Shown piece after piece: positions 37,994-47,186 of a DNA stretch of 64,000 nucleotides; within the stretch, counting starts at the first letter, position 1; each line of letters starts with the position of its first letter. The stretch spans positions 83,410-147,409 of the forward strand of contig CANKYF010000012.1 in the NCBI GenBank assembly GCA_947487895.1. The letters run 5' to 3'. The notes beneath the pieces were generated by a model that ran no database searches, was not told the DNA's origin, and saw only the letters and a program-made list of their open reading frames with translations. The translations under genes and the position numbers were made by a program. Origin of the DNA: an uncultured Flavobacteriaceae bacterium. GTDB taxonomy: Bacteria > Bacteroidota > Bacteroidia > Flavobacteriales > Flavobacteriaceae.

Positions 37994-39370
37994 ATGCAAT
38001 TGCAAAACTATACCAAAGAATTTAAATATAATTGGCAGCTAGCTGCCCCCGTAATGCTAGGAATGTTGGGGCATACTTTTGTTAGTTTTGTAGATAACAT
38101 TATGGTAGGACAATTGGGAACAGCCGAATTAGCAGCTGTTTCTTTGGGTAATAGTTTTGTGTTTATTGCAATGTCTTTAGGGGTTGGTTTTTCTACAGCT
38201 ATTACTCCTTTAATAGCAGAAGCAGATTCAGCACAGGATTTTAAGAAAGGAAAATCATCATTTAAGCATGGTTTATTTTTATGCACTGTTTTAGGAGTAT
38301 TACTCTTTTTACTAGTGTACATAGCCAAACCACTTATGTATTTCATGAAACAACCTCCCGAAGTGGTAGAATTGGCAATGCCTTATTTAAATCTAGTAGC
38401 ACTTTCATTAATTCCTTTGGTAATTTTTCAGGCATTTAAACAGTTTGGTGACGGCATGTCTTTAACTAAATTCCCTATGTATGCTACGCTTATTGGGAAT
38501 ATTATAAATATAACACTTAATTATGTATTCATTTTTGGAAAGTTTGGTTTCCCAGAAATAGGCATTGTTGGAGCAGCTTACGGAACATTAGCGTCTAGGG
38601 TAATAATGGTAGGGTATTTATGGTATTTGTTAAAAGGAAAAGAAAAATCAAAAGCGTATGTTACTAATATTAAATTCTTTGTTTTAGATAAATTAATGTT
38701 ATCCAAAATACTTAATCTAGGAGCTCCCAGTGCTATGCAAATGTTTTTTGAAGTAGCTATTTTTACGGCTGCTATATGGCTGAGTGGTTTGTTAGGTAAA
38801 AATCCTCAGGCAGCAAATCAAATAGCTTTAAATTTAGGTTCAATGGCATTTATGGTGTTCATGGGCTTAAGTGTTGCTTCAATGATTAGAGTAGGTAATC
38901 AAAAAGGACTTAAAAAGTATTCTGAACTTAGAAGAATAGCGTTTTCATTATTCTTAATGGGCATACTTTTAGCAGTAGGCTTTGCAATTATCTTTTTTGC
39001 ATTTCATAATCAATTACCAAAGTTATATGTAGATTATAAAGATGCTGAAAACTTAATAGATAATACTGAAGTGATTAAAATAGCATCAAAGTTAATATTA
39101 GCTGCTGCTATTTTTCAAATAAGTGATAGTGTTCAAGTTATTGTTTTAGGGGCTTTAAGAGGTTTGCAGGATGTGAAAATCCCAACTCTTATAACATTTG
39201 TTTCCTATTGGCTAGTAGGTTTTCCAATTTGTTGGTTTCTAGGGAAAGAACATGTTTATGGTAGTTTTGGAATTTGGTTAGGCTTATTGGCTGGCTTAAC
39301 TACCGCAGCTATTTTATTGTATATTCGATTTGATTATTTAACTAAAAAACTTATTAAGAAAAAGTTATAA
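37994..39370 (+). CDS. MATE family efflux transporter (NorM-like)
   Basis: 458 residues with about 12 membrane segments in two homologous halves. Family signatures include LAAPVMLGMLGHTFVSFVDN, MVGQLGTAELAAVSLGNSF and SAMQMFFEVAIFTAAIWLSG in the second half. The family exports cationic drugs and other toxic compounds in exchange for sodium or protons. The substrate is unknown. A probable own promoter sits immediately at the start codon. Confidence 0.93.
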   Translation: MQLQNYTKEFKYNWQLAAPVMLGMLGHTFVSFVDNIMVGQLGTAELAAVSLGNSFVFIAMSLGVGFSTAITPLIAEADSAQDFKKGKSSFKHGLFLCTVLGVLLFLLVYIAKPLMYFMKQPPEVVELAMPYLNLVALSLIPLVIFQAFKQFGDGMSLTKFPMYATLIGNIINITLNYVFIFGKFGFPEIGIVGAAYGTLASRVIMVGYLWYLLKGKEKSKAYVTNIKFFVLDKLMLSKILNLGAPSAMQMFFEVAIFTAAIWLSGLLGKNPQAANQIALNLGSMAFMVFMGLSVASMIRVGNQKGLKKYSELRRIAFSLFLMGILLAVGFAIIFFAFHNQLPKLYVDYKDAENLIDNTEVIKIASKLILAAAIFQISDSVQVIVLGALRGLQDVKIPTLITFVSYWLVGFPICWFLGKEHVYGSFGIWLGLLAGLTTAAILLYIRFDYLTKKLIKKKL

Positions 39371-39412
39371 GTGAACTTAAGTGTCTAAAGTATTTAAAGT
39401 TTATATCTAATT

Positions 39413-39763
39413 GTGACGAATAAAGAATTTGCAATAAAATTAGAAAAGAGAACAGTTAAATTTGCAATCAATATAATAAATTTATCTGTTAGCCTTCCTA
39501 ATTCACCCGAAGGTTTGGTATTAAGAAATCAACTTACTAAATCAGGAACAAGTATTGGTGCCAATTATAGAGAGGCTAATAGGTCTAGAAGCCCTAAAGA
39601 TTTCAAGAATAAAATAAAGATCAGTTTGGGAGAAGCTAGTGAGACAGATTATTGGTTAGAAATAATAGAAAATTTGAATTGGGGAAATAAAAATTTAACC
39701 AATTTAAGAACTGAAGCTAAAGAACTATTAGCTATTTTTACATCCATTGCAAATAAACTTTAG
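39413..39763 (+). CDS. Four-helix-bundle protein (23S IVS-like family)
   Basis: 116 residues from a GTG start. RNQLTKSGTSIGANYREANR and FKNKIKISLGEASETDYWLE are the hallmarks of the four-helix-bundle family, first known from intervening sequences within bacterial 23S rRNA genes and often present as single mobile-looking genes. Here it lies between core genes with no rRNA nearby. Function unknown. A related copy lies at 52845-53201 in this window. Confidence 0.92.
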   Translation: MTNKEFAIKLEKRTVKFAINIINLSVSLPNSPEGLVLRNQLTKSGTSIGANYREANRSRSPKDFKNKIKISLGEASETDYWLEIIENLNWGNKNLTNLRTEAKELLAIFTSIANKL

Positions 39764-39795
39764 TGCATTTTAGGCACTCAAAACTCAAAACTTAA

Positions 39796-40023
39796 ATGAC
39801 CCTTCCAAAATTTATATTAGGAGATAACTCAGATTATCCAACAGCTATATTTGTAATTCATACTGAATTTCCAAGGTTTATTATTAATCTTGAAAATGAT
39901 GAAGTAGAATGGTTTGAAGATTTTGATGCTGAGGATCAAAAAGAGCTGGAAACAGAAACTGAAAATGCTATTACGTTAGCTACTGAGTTTTACGATACCG
40001 AAATTGCTAAGTACGAAGATTAA
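39796..40023 (+). CDS. Small acidic conserved hypothetical protein
   Basis: 75 residues, strongly acidic in the C-terminal half (EVEWFEDFDAEDQKELETET). The N-terminus (LPKFILGDNSDYPTAIFVIH) is conserved in Flavobacteriia, where the gene usually stands before a PAP2 phosphatase gene as here (23 nt spacing). Cytoplasmic; function unknown. Confidence 0.8.
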   Translation: MTLPKFILGDNSDYPTAIFVIHTEFPRFIINLENDEVEWFEDFDAEDQKELETETENAITLATEFYDTEIAKYED

Positions 40024-40046
40024 ATATCCTTTATAACCATATAGAA

Positions 40047-40619
40047 ATGTTAGAAAAAATTTTAGAATACGACACAGAATTGTTTTTGTACTTAAACAAT
40101 TTAGGTTCTGAACGTTGGGATTGGTTGTGGTTATTGATAACTGATAAGCTTACTTTTATTCCTTTGTATGCTATTTTATTATTTCTACTTTATAAAAAAT
40201 TTGGTTGGAAATCTCTATTAGTTTTTGTTGTGGTTGTAGCTTTAATGATAACGTTTACAGATCAAATAACAAATGTGTTTAAGCGTGGTTTTGAAAGACC
40301 AAGACCATGTAGAGGTGAAGCTGGTTTAATAGATCAAATGCGTTACATTGCAGTACGCTGTGGTAAGTATGGGTTCTTTTCAGGACATTCTTCTAATTCT
40401 ATGGCTGCGGCTGTATTTGCAGGATTAATGCTAAGACCGTATTACAAAAATTTAATTTTTATATTACTTTTTTGGAGCGCTGTTGTTGCTTACAGTAGAA
40501 TTTATGTAGGTGTTCATTACCCTGTAGATATTATTTGCGGATTAACTTTTGGTGCTATTTCAGGGTTTATATTTTATAAATTGGCGCAATTTTTATTGAA
40601 GAAGTATGTTAGAGAATAA
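40047..40619 (+). CDS. PAP2 family phosphatase
   Basis: 190 residues, about five to six membrane segments. The three acid-phosphatase motifs are present: KRGFERPRP (KxxxxxxRP type), FFSGHSSNS (SGH) and SRIYVGVHYPVD (SRxxxxxHxxxD). The family removes phosphate from lipid pyrophosphates such as undecaprenyl pyrophosphate, or from phosphatidic acid, at the outer face of the inner membrane. Preceded by a small acidic protein gene. Confidence 0.92.
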   Translation: MLEKILEYDTELFLYLNNLGSERWDWLWLLITDKLTFIPLYAILLFLLYKKFGWKSLLVFVVVVALMITFTDQITNVFKRGFERPRPCRGEAGLIDQMRYIAVRCGKYGFFSGHSSNSMAAAVFAGLMLRPYYKNLIFILLFWSAVVAYSRIYVGVHYPVDIICGLTFGAISGFIFYKLAQFLLKKYVRE

Positions 40620-40624
40620 CACAA

Positions 40625-41035
40625 TTATTTAACACCTTCTTTATCTCGTTGCTCTTTAATGAACTCAATTCCGCATTCTAACTTACCAGCTAATTTAGAT
40701 TTTGGGTCAACAATGCGCCAAAAAGGTGTTACTGTGTCAATTTTCTTTCCAGATTTTAGTTCTTCATAGGCAGCTTCAGAAACTATTCTAAGAAAAATAC
40801 CAGATGTTACAGGGCACGTTTTGTCTGCTTGGTATTCAATAGCTAAATCGTTTCGCATTGTAGGTATATTACTTTTTTGTCCAAAAGCAATACACTTTAC
40901 GTAATCATCAATAATTTTAGGTGTAGCAATTAACATTTTACTACTTTCAGGAATATCAGCAAAACGTTTATCTGTTGTTTTTACTATAAATGATTTTTCA
41001 ACATCTCTTTTTTCTATCCAGGTTTTCTTAGCCAT
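40625..41035 (-). CDS. MGMT/ATL-like DNA-binding protein
   Basis: 136 residues. The segment KTCPVTSGIFLRIVSEAAYE and the following TPFWRIVDPKSKLAGK recall the DNA-binding helical domain of O6-alkylguanine-DNA alkyltransferases and the non-catalytic ATL proteins of Bacteroidota. The PCHR alkyl-acceptor motif is not present, so it could recognise alkylated DNA but not repair it. The assignment is tentative. It starts 4 nt after meaB on the same strand. Confidence 0.55.
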   Translation of the reverse strand: MAKKTWIEKRDVEKSFIVKTTDKRFADIPESSKMLIATPKIIDDYVKCIAFGQKSNIPTMRNDLAIEYQADKTCPVTSGIFLRIVSEAAYEELKSGKKIDTVTPFWRIVDPKSKLAGKLECGIEFIKEQRDKEGVK

Positions 41036-41039
41036 AATT

Positions 41040-42110
41040 TTAAAGATTCAGTAAATAATCAGCCGCAGCAAAAGGAGTCGTTTTGTTAGTTTCAATGAGT
41101 TCTAATTGCTTTTTTAGTTCAGCTTTTACATTAGGCTGGTTGAAAAACTCAGATTTTAATTGTTCCTCAATAGTTTGAATAAGCCAATATTTGTTTTGCT
41201 CATTTCGTTTTGCGTTAAAATAATTATTAGAGTTTGTGGTTTCTTTGTATTCTAAAATTATTTTCCAAATGGTATCAATGCCTTTATTTTCAATACCGCT
41301 ACAAGCTGTAACTTTTGGCTGCCAGCCAGAATCTTTAGTAGGGTAGAAGTGAAGTGCTCTGGTAAATTCTACTTTAGCCAATTTAGCGGCTTGTTCATTA
41401 CTTCCATCAGCTTTATTAATAGCTATAGCATCAGCCATTTCTATAATTCCTCTTTTAATACCTTGTAACTCATCTCCAGCACCGGCCAATTTCAGCAGTA
41501 AAAAGAAATCTACCATACTATGAACAGTTGTTTCACTTTGTCCAACACCAACCGTTTCAATAATAATAACATCAAAACCAGCAGCTTCACATAGTGTAAT
41601 AGCTTCTCTGGTTTTTCTGGCTACACCACCCAAAGAATCTCCAGATGCTGATGGACGAATAAACGCATTTTCATCTTTCACCAAAATTTCCATTCTGGTT
41701 TTATCACCTAAAATACTTCCTTTTGTTAAAGAGCTGCTAGGGTCTATAGCTAATACAGCAACACGTTTTCCTAAACTGGTAAGGTATTTACCAAAAGTTT
41801 CTATAAAAGTACTTTTGCCTACACCAGGAACACCAGTAATACCTATTCTAATTGATTTATTAGCATGAGGTAAACAGCCATTAATTATGGCATTGGCCTT
41901 TTTTAAATGTTTAGGATTCTTACTTTCAACAAGTGTAATAGCTCTACTTAAAGCGGTAATATCTCTTTTTAAAATAGAGGCTATTAGAGTATCTGTGCCT
42001 ATGGAAGCTTTTCGTTTAGCCTTTAATTTTTCTATTGAATGTTTACTAGTAATTTCAGAAATAGAAACGCCATCTTTTTCACTTAAAGCTGATTTATTCT
42101 GTTTTGTCAC
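41040..42110 (-). CDS. meaB: Methylmalonyl-CoA mutase-associated GTPase MeaB
   Basis: 356 residues. A SIMIBI-class G protein that protects and loads the cobalamin-dependent methylmalonyl-CoA mutase. Walker A: ITGVPGVGKSTFIETFGKYL near residue 92. Further motifs: LAIDPSSSLTKGSILGDKTR, IIIETVGVGQSETTVHSMVD and the NKxD-like AINKADG. Length is typical. Mutase genes are not in the window. Confidence 0.95.
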   Translation of the reverse strand: MTKQNKSALSEKDGVSISEITSKHSIEKLKAKRKASIGTDTLIASILKRDITALSRAITLVESKNPKHLKKANAIINGCLPHANKSIRIGITGVPGVGKSTFIETFGKYLTSLGKRVAVLAIDPSSSLTKGSILGDKTRMEILVKDENAFIRPSASGDSLGGVARKTREAITLCEAAGFDVIIIETVGVGQSETTVHSMVDFFLLLKLAGAGDELQGIKRGIIEMADAIAINKADGSNEQAAKLAKVEFTRALHFYPTKDSGWQPKVTACSGIENKGIDTIWKIILEYKETTNSNNYFNAKRNEQNKYWLIQTIEEQLKSEFFNQPNVKAELKKQLELIETNKTTPFAAADYLLNL

Positions 42111-42148
42111 CTTTTACAAAGTTTTCGCTAAGATACGCATTCTAGCAC

Positions 42149-42706
42149 CTAATTTTTTAACGGTACCGCAATTTTAGTATCATCCCAAGCCATTGTTAAA
42201 AACAATTTGTCTGTAGAATTATCAAAGGCTATGGTAAATTGCTCTACATTACCATCAATTTTTTGCACAGGTACTTCTACATTAATAACATCATAGTTAG
42301 GATCCCATAGCGGATTCATTTCAGAGTCTACACCCCATTCGTATTGTTTAGAATTAAACATAACTGTCCAGGCAGAGTCTTTTGGTACCGTCCATAGCGT
42401 ATATTTCCCAATAGGAAGTGTAATGCCATTAATATCTAATGTTTTATTAGTTTCAAAAGTAGTAGCCTCATTAGCTCCAGTTCTCCATACTTTATTAAAT
42501 GGTACTAGGGCTCCAAAAATGTCTCGTTCTTTTTTATACGGTCTGTTATAGAATACTTTCATCCTTAAATCATTCAATTCAAATTTTACAGTATCTTTAG
42601 GACTCAGGCGTTTTTCAAAGATATTTTCAACAAAAACCGAATATAATAACAACCCTAAAGCAACTATAGAAAGTAGGATTAATAAGCGTTTTAAAAAAGC
42701 ATTCAT
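42149..42706 (-). CDS. DUF2911 family protein
   Basis: 185 residues. An N-terminal hydrophobic segment (LLILLSIVALGLLLYSVFV) acts as signal or anchor. The conserved DUF2911 core is clear: FNKVWRTGANEATTFETNKT, then PIGKYTLWTVPKDSAWTVMF and the later VPVQKIDG. The family is common in Bacteroidota as exported proteins; no function is known. Confidence 0.9.
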   Translation of the reverse strand: MNAFLKRLLILLSIVALGLLLYSVFVENIFEKRLSPKDTVKFELNDLRMKVFYNRPYKKERDIFGALVPFNKVWRTGANEATTFETNKTLDINGITLPIGKYTLWTVPKDSAWTVMFNSKQYEWGVDSEMNPLWDPNYDVINVEVPVQKIDGNVEQFTIAFDNSTDKLFLTMAWDDTKIAVPLKN

Positions 42707-42808
42707 GCAGAGGAAATTTTTAAGCTATAAATATAAATAATTGCTTAAAAGCAAACGCATATTTATTAGGTTTTGTTATTGATATATAAAAAAAATGAAA
42801 ATTTTTGC

Positions 42809-42831
42809 AACACTTCAATTTTAGTATCGTC
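42809..42831 (+). promoter_or_regulatory. ECF-type promoter upstream of the second sigma gene
   Basis: AAC (42809-42811) is followed after exactly 16 nt by CGTC (42828-42831), continuing CGTCTTTTAA. The -10 block CGTCTTT is the same as in the promoter before the other ECF sigma gene (27751-27754 on the minus strand). Distance to the ATG is 39 nt. Confidence 0.6.
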
Positions 42832-42870
42832 TTTTAAATGAACTAACTTAAACCAAAAGTAATAAATAGC

Positions 42871-43422
42871 ATGTTTCAAGTTGACATTATTGAACAATGT
42901 AAACAGAACAATCGTAAGGCTCAAATGCAGTTATACAACCAGTACTGCAATGGTATGTATATTGTGGCTAAACGTTTTTTAAAAGATGCTAATGATGCTG
43001 AAGATGTAGTACAAGAATCGTTTATAAAAGCGTTTTCTAAATTACATCAATACAAGGCTGAAGTTACTTTTGGTGCATGGTTAAAACGTATTGTTGTTAA
43101 TAAAAGTATTGATTTCTTAAAGTCTAAAAAGCAACATCTTGTTGAGTTAGACCAAGTGCACTTAAAAGTGATTGATACTCCAGAAGACAACAAATGGTTA
43201 GTTGATGATGCTATTACCTTAAATGATGTTAAACATGCCATTAACAAATTACCAGATAAATACCAGTATGTAGTTATGCTATATTTAATAGAAGGGTATG
43301 ATCATCAAGAAATATCTGAAATTTTAAATATTTCTGAAGTAGCATCAAGAACGCAATTATCACGAGGAAAGGTGAAATTACAAGAATTGTTAACACTTAA
43401 AAACTATGGCGCAAGATATTAG
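42871..43422 (+). CDS. ECF-type RNA polymerase sigma factor
   Basis: 183 residues. Region 2 lies at about 15-85 (DANDAEDVVQESFIKAFSKL, WLKRIVVNKSIDFLKSK) and region 4 at about 120-175 (KLPDKYQYVVMLYLIEGYDH, QEISEILNISEVASRTQLSR). A complete group 4 sigma factor. The next gene overlaps its end by 17 nt and looks like its anti-sigma factor. An AAC-N16-CGTC promoter is 39 nt upstream, so it may control itself. Confidence 0.93.
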   Translation: MFQVDIIEQCKQNNRKAQMQLYNQYCNGMYIVAKRFLKDANDAEDVVQESFIKAFSKLHQYKAEVTFGAWLKRIVVNKSIDFLKSKKQHLVELDQVHLKVIDTPEDNKWLVDDAITLNDVKHAINKLPDKYQYVVMLYLIEGYDHQEISEILNISEVASRTQLSRGKVKLQELLTLKNYGARY

Positions 43423-43993
43423 AGAGTTATTTAAAAACGATAAAATAGCACAAGAAGAGATGCCAGAAAATCATGAAGCTCGTTTCATGCAAAGGCTAGA
43501 TGAAGCATTTCCAGATGAATCTAAGAAATCAAGATTTGGTTGGATGCGTATTGCAGCTAGTATTGTAGTGCTATTTGGTTTAAGTATTACAGGTTATGAA
43601 ATACTTAACAAACCTGTTGTCAAACCTAATACTCCTGAAGTAGTAGTTACTCCAGATGTAGATGAAACAAAATCTTTAGGAGATGTCTCACCAGGACTTA
43701 AAAAGGTTGAGGATTATTATTTGGCAAGTATAAATCTAGAATTATCTAAAATTAAATATACACCAGAAACTAAAGACATGTTTGATGGTTATATAGAACA
43801 GTTAGGAGAATTAGATAAAGAGTATAAAAGGTTGTCTGTTGAATTAACAGCATCTGGACCAAGTGAGTTAACAATAAATGCCTTAATTGATAATTTAAAA
43901 TTGCGTTTAAACTTATTGTATAGGCTAAAAACACAGTTAAAAGACTTAACACCTGAAGAAGCAGGAATAGAATCTGTTAAACACTCAGGTTAA
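43406..43993 (+). CDS. Putative anti-sigma factor (single-pass membrane protein)
   Basis: 195 residues. An N-terminal cytoplasmic part (IRELFKNDKIAQEEMPENHE) is followed by one membrane segment near residue 50 (MRIAASIVVLFGLSITGYEI) and a periplasmic helical region (VEDYYLASINLELSKIKYTP). The overlap of 17 nt with the sigma gene implies translational coupling. No zinc-binding ZAS motif is seen, so the anti-sigma role rests on context. Confidence 0.75.
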   Translation: MAQDIRELFKNDKIAQEEMPENHEARFMQRLDEAFPDESKKSRFGWMRIAASIVVLFGLSITGYEILNKPVVKPNTPEVVVTPDVDETKSLGDVSPGLKKVEDYYLASINLELSKIKYTPETKDMFDGYIEQLGELDKEYKRLSVELTASGPSELTINALIDNLKLRLNLLYRLKTQLKDLTPEEAGIESVKHSG

Positions 43994-44004
43994 AAAATCA
44001 AAAA

Positions 44005-45486
44005 ATGAACAAATCATTCATAAAATTAAAATTATTGGTTGTAGTATTTATAACATCCAGTAGTTTAATGGCACAAAAGCATACTAAGGTATCTCAAGCC
44101 ATAAAAGTAAATAAAGGCGCTGTTATAGACTTAAACACAAGTCATTGTAATATAGTTTTTGATACTTGGAATAGAAATGAAGTTAATATTGAAGCCTACA
44201 TAGAAGGTGAAGGTTTAAGTAATGAAGAATTGCAAGAAGCTTTAGAAGATTGGGATATAGATGTAGAAGCTTCAAGTAATGAAATTGAAATAAGTTCTAG
44301 AGGACGTTCTAGAGGACCTCATGTTTGGTCTGCATATACGCCTTACCAGCATAATCTTGATGAAGAAGGGTTAGCAAAAACCATTATAATGGAATTACAA
44401 CATGAATTAGCAGATTTACCTGATGTTATTTCTGAAAGTATTAAAGTCATTAAAATACCAGAATTACCAGAATTACCTCCTATACCAGAGATGCCCCCGT
44501 TACCTAAATTACCAAAAGGAGTAGAAAGTGTTCATTTTGATTATGATGCTTATAAGAAAGATGGAGAAAAATATTTAGAGGAATACTCGCAAAAGTTTGA
44601 GTCTATATATGGGGAAGATTATGCTAAAAAGATGGAGGAATGGGGAAAGAAATTTGGAGATGAATGGGGTGAAAAGTATGGTAAACAAATGGAAGAATGG
44701 GGAGAGGCATTTGGAAAGGAATGGAACGAAAAGTATGGTAAGCAAATGGAAGAATGGGGAAAACGTATTGAAGAACAAATGGAGAGTAGAGAAAAGCTTC
44801 ATGAAGCTAGAGAAAAGGCTCGTGAAAATAGGGAAGAGGCTAGAGAAAAACTTAAAGAAGATAGAAAGATTTTAATAGAAAAATTGGTTGAGAAAGAAGG
44901 GAATTCTAAAGTCAAAAAAACTATTAAAATTAAAATGCCAAAAGATGCTAAGTTAAAAGTAAATGTTAGGCATGGTGAAATTGAATTTGCCAGTACAGTA
45001 GATAATTTAAAAGCAGAGTTATCACATACAAAATTTATAGCTCAAAGCATTAATGGAGGTTCTACTTCCATTAATGCTTCTTATTCACCAGTGCATGTTA
45101 CCAATTGGAACTTAGGTGAACTAAACATAAATCATGCTAAAAAAGTAGAATTAAATAATGTAAAACATATGGTTTTAAATGCTAATTCTTCAGATGTAAC
45201 AATTGATAACCTATTAGGTAATGCCATAATAGATAGTAATATAGGTGATGTTAAAATTCTTAGAATTGATGATGCATTTAATAATCTAAACGTCATTCTT
45301 CAAAATTGTGATGCATTAATTGCATTACCAAATGAAAAATGTAATTTACAATACAAAGGCAATAGATCTAGATTTTCTCATCCTAAAAAAGAAAAGGGAA
45401 ACGTTACAACCTTTGCAACTGGAAGCTCTAGTAACGGTAAAAGTATTGTAGTAAATGCAAAATATAGTAATGTTACTATGAAATAA
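44005..45486 (+). CDS. Secreted protein with charged coiled-coil repeats and DUF4097-like beta region
   Basis: 493 residues with a signal peptide (LLVVVFITSSSLMAQ). The ~90-residue N-terminal region is beta-rich. A Pro/Leu segment (IPELPELPPIPEMPPLPKLP) precedes a highly charged, Trp-containing repeat region at ~190-310 in which YGKQMEEWG recurs about every 17-18 residues, then Glu/Arg-rich coiled coil (REKARENREEAREKLKE). The C-terminal ~170 residues (IKMPKDAKLKVNVRHGEIEF) resemble the repetitive beta strands of DUF4097. It is the third gene of the ECF operon, so it is probably an envelope protein under this sigma factor. Confidence 0.75.
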   Translation: MNKSFIKLKLLVVVFITSSSLMAQKHTKVSQAIKVNKGAVIDLNTSHCNIVFDTWNRNEVNIEAYIEGEGLSNEELQEALEDWDIDVEASSNEIEISSRGRSRGPHVWSAYTPYQHNLDEEGLAKTIIMELQHELADLPDVISESIKVIKIPELPELPPIPEMPPLPKLPKGVESVHFDYDAYKKDGEKYLEEYSQKFESIYGEDYAKKMEEWGKKFGDEWGEKYGKQMEEWGEAFGKEWNEKYGKQMEEWGKRIEEQMESREKLHEAREKARENREEAREKLKEDRKILIEKLVEKEGNSKVKKTIKIKMPKDAKLKVNVRHGEIEFASTVDNLKAELSHTKFIAQSINGGSTSINASYSPVHVTNWNLGELNINHAKKVELNNVKHMVLNANSSDVTIDNLLGNAIIDSNIGDVKILRIDDAFNNLNVILQNCDALIALPNEKCNLQYKGNRSRFSHPKKEKGNVTTFATGSSSNGKSIVVNAKYSNVTMK

Positions 45487-45495
45487 AATTGCTTT

Positions 45496-46176
45496 TTAAG
45501 CCCTACTAATCAACCAATACTGCATTTCTCTTCTCAATTTAAAACCTAGTTTCTTATACAATTGTATAGGACCCGTGTTATTTTGATCTACATGTAAAAA
45601 CGGAATTTTACCCTTTTCAAATATCTTTTTAGCAGTGTAAGTTACCAGTTGTTTGGCATAGCCATTTCCTGTATGTTCTGGATGTGTTACAACCGCACTA
45701 ATTTCTGTGAAGTTTTTGGTTTGCATGCGCTCTCCGGCAGCGGCAATTAAAACTCCATTATTATAAATACCAAAATACCTACCCAACAAAGGTGTTTTCT
45801 TTTTAAAAAAATGAGGATATACTAATTTTATTAGTGTCATTAAATCATCATGGTGAGTTTCATTCAATTCAATGATCTTTTCAGAAATTGGTATGTTAAT
45901 TTCTTTGTAAATAATCATTTGTAGTCCTACATATTTTTTAATGTTGAAAGAAGAAGGTAATTTAGGCTTATCACCAACAATAAAAAACTCATCTAATAAT
46001 TCAGAATGTTTTAGAAGGGCTTTAGTTGTATCTTCAATATGTATAAATGCTCCAAAAGGAGTAAAATCTGGGTGATAAAATTTTACGCCATTATATTCAA
46101 TACAATAGTCTGAATGCATGTTAGTTAAAGAATGCCAAACAGGATTATCTAAAGGTTCTTCTGGAAAAGTCTTCAT
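45496..46176 (-). CDS. GNAT family N-acetyltransferase
   Basis: 226 residues. The acetyl-CoA binding motif AVVTHPEHTGNGYAKQLVTY and the C-terminal PIQLYKKLGFKLRREMQYWL identify a GNAT enzyme. The N-terminal half is an extra domain. Substrate unknown. It converges with the ECF operon, ending 9 nt beyond it. Confidence 0.85.
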   Translation of the reverse strand: MKTFPEEPLDNPVWHSLTNMHSDYCIEYNGVKFYHPDFTPFGAFIHIEDTTKALLKHSELLDEFFIVGDKPKLPSSFNIKKYVGLQMIIYKEINIPISEKIIELNETHHDDLMTLIKLVYPHFFKKKTPLLGRYFGIYNNGVLIAAAGERMQTKNFTEISAVVTHPEHTGNGYAKQLVTYTAKKIFEKGKIPFLHVDQNNTGPIQLYKKLGFKLRREMQYWLISRA

Positions 46177-46188
46177 GAATTAAAGATA

Positions 46189-46275
46189 AGGTGTTCCTTA
46201 AAAAAGACAAAGCCTGCTAATGAAAAATTGCTTTTTGAAGAATATGTAATTTTAAAGACCGAGGACCTATAAAAA
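46189..46275. repeat. Imperfect direct repeat, copy 1
   Basis: From AAAGATAAGGTGTTCCTTAA onward this ~87-bp stretch is about four-fifths identical by eye to 47187-47278. Both lie in otherwise gene-free sequence, on either side of the orphan gene 46531-46938. The rest of 46177-46530 shows no gene or hairpin of note. Confidence 0.55.
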
Positions 46276-46530
46276 TACTTCTTGTTTTTGCAGAGCAACC
46301 AGCACCTAGGGTAAAAAATATAATATTACATATAAACCTTTTCAAAATAAGACTATTTTTAAATATTGAAAAAGATGAATTTTACTAGCAATCAAATACA
46401 TTAAATTGGTCTAATATAATTAGCTGATACTTAATAGTGCAATTTAATAGCTAATATTGCATAGGATAAATATGGAACATAGTAATAAAATCACTAGTTA
46501 ATAAACCTATCATAGTTTACCACAAAATTT

Positions 46531-46938
46531 ATGAGTATAGAATTATCACCATGCAAAAATTATCAATTAGCGTTTGAATATTTAGACGGACGTCGTAGTG
46601 GAGTTTCTTTAAATACACTAACTTTTAATAACAAGAAAATTGAAAATCGGTTTTTTGAACATAAATTATTGTGGGATGACCAATCTCGATTTTTGGCTAT
46701 CGAAGAATTTCAGGATGGTAAAACCCCGTTTTCTACCCCGTCTTTAGTTACTCTAATAGATTTAAAAAAACAACGTAGTTGTTCCGTGGCTAAGGTTGCA
46801 GGATACATACATTTTGTGAAATTTGACAATCTTTATTTGTATTTTGAAAAACGTACCCACAGTCCTTTTACAGAAGGGTACCTGCATCATGTTCGTTTAG
46901 CCGAAGTATTAGAAAAAGGGGAATGGATTTCTTTATAA
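46531..46938 (+). CDS. Hypothetical protein (orphan gene)
   Basis: 135 residues, no signal peptide or membrane segment. Alternating hydrophobic strands (HKLLWDDQSRFLAIEEFQDG, LVTLIDLKKQRSCSVAKV) suggest a beta-propeller fragment or beta sandwich. No family recognised. It stands alone between long gene-poor stretches and is bracketed by a pair of related ~90-bp sequences. Confidence 0.6.
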   Translation: MSIELSPCKNYQLAFEYLDGRRSGVSLNTLTFNNKKIENRFFEHKLLWDDQSRFLAIEEFQDGKTPFSTPSLVTLIDLKKQRSCSVAKVAGYIHFVKFDNLYLYFEKRTHSPFTEGYLHHVRLAEVLEKGEWISL

Positions 46939-47186
46939 TGTTAACTAAATGAGTTATATAATAACACCTCAAATAATGGGTCGAGTAATTCTATTCTAAT
47001 GCTTATGCAAAAGAAATGTTTCTTACTATAAACGGCTTTAAAATAATTATTTATACGAAATTCTTGTAAGTAACTCTACTATATAGAACCAAAAACAACA
47101 AGATTATAGCAGTAGTATTTTACGAATAGGAAGGATGAAATCTATTAAATGAAGAATTGTAGAAAAACGTTTGTAAACAATGAATA

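Noticed and set aside
44575..44875. Alternative frames within the coiled-coil gene on both strands
   Set aside because: Shadows produced by the repetitive charged region; no start signal or family similarity.
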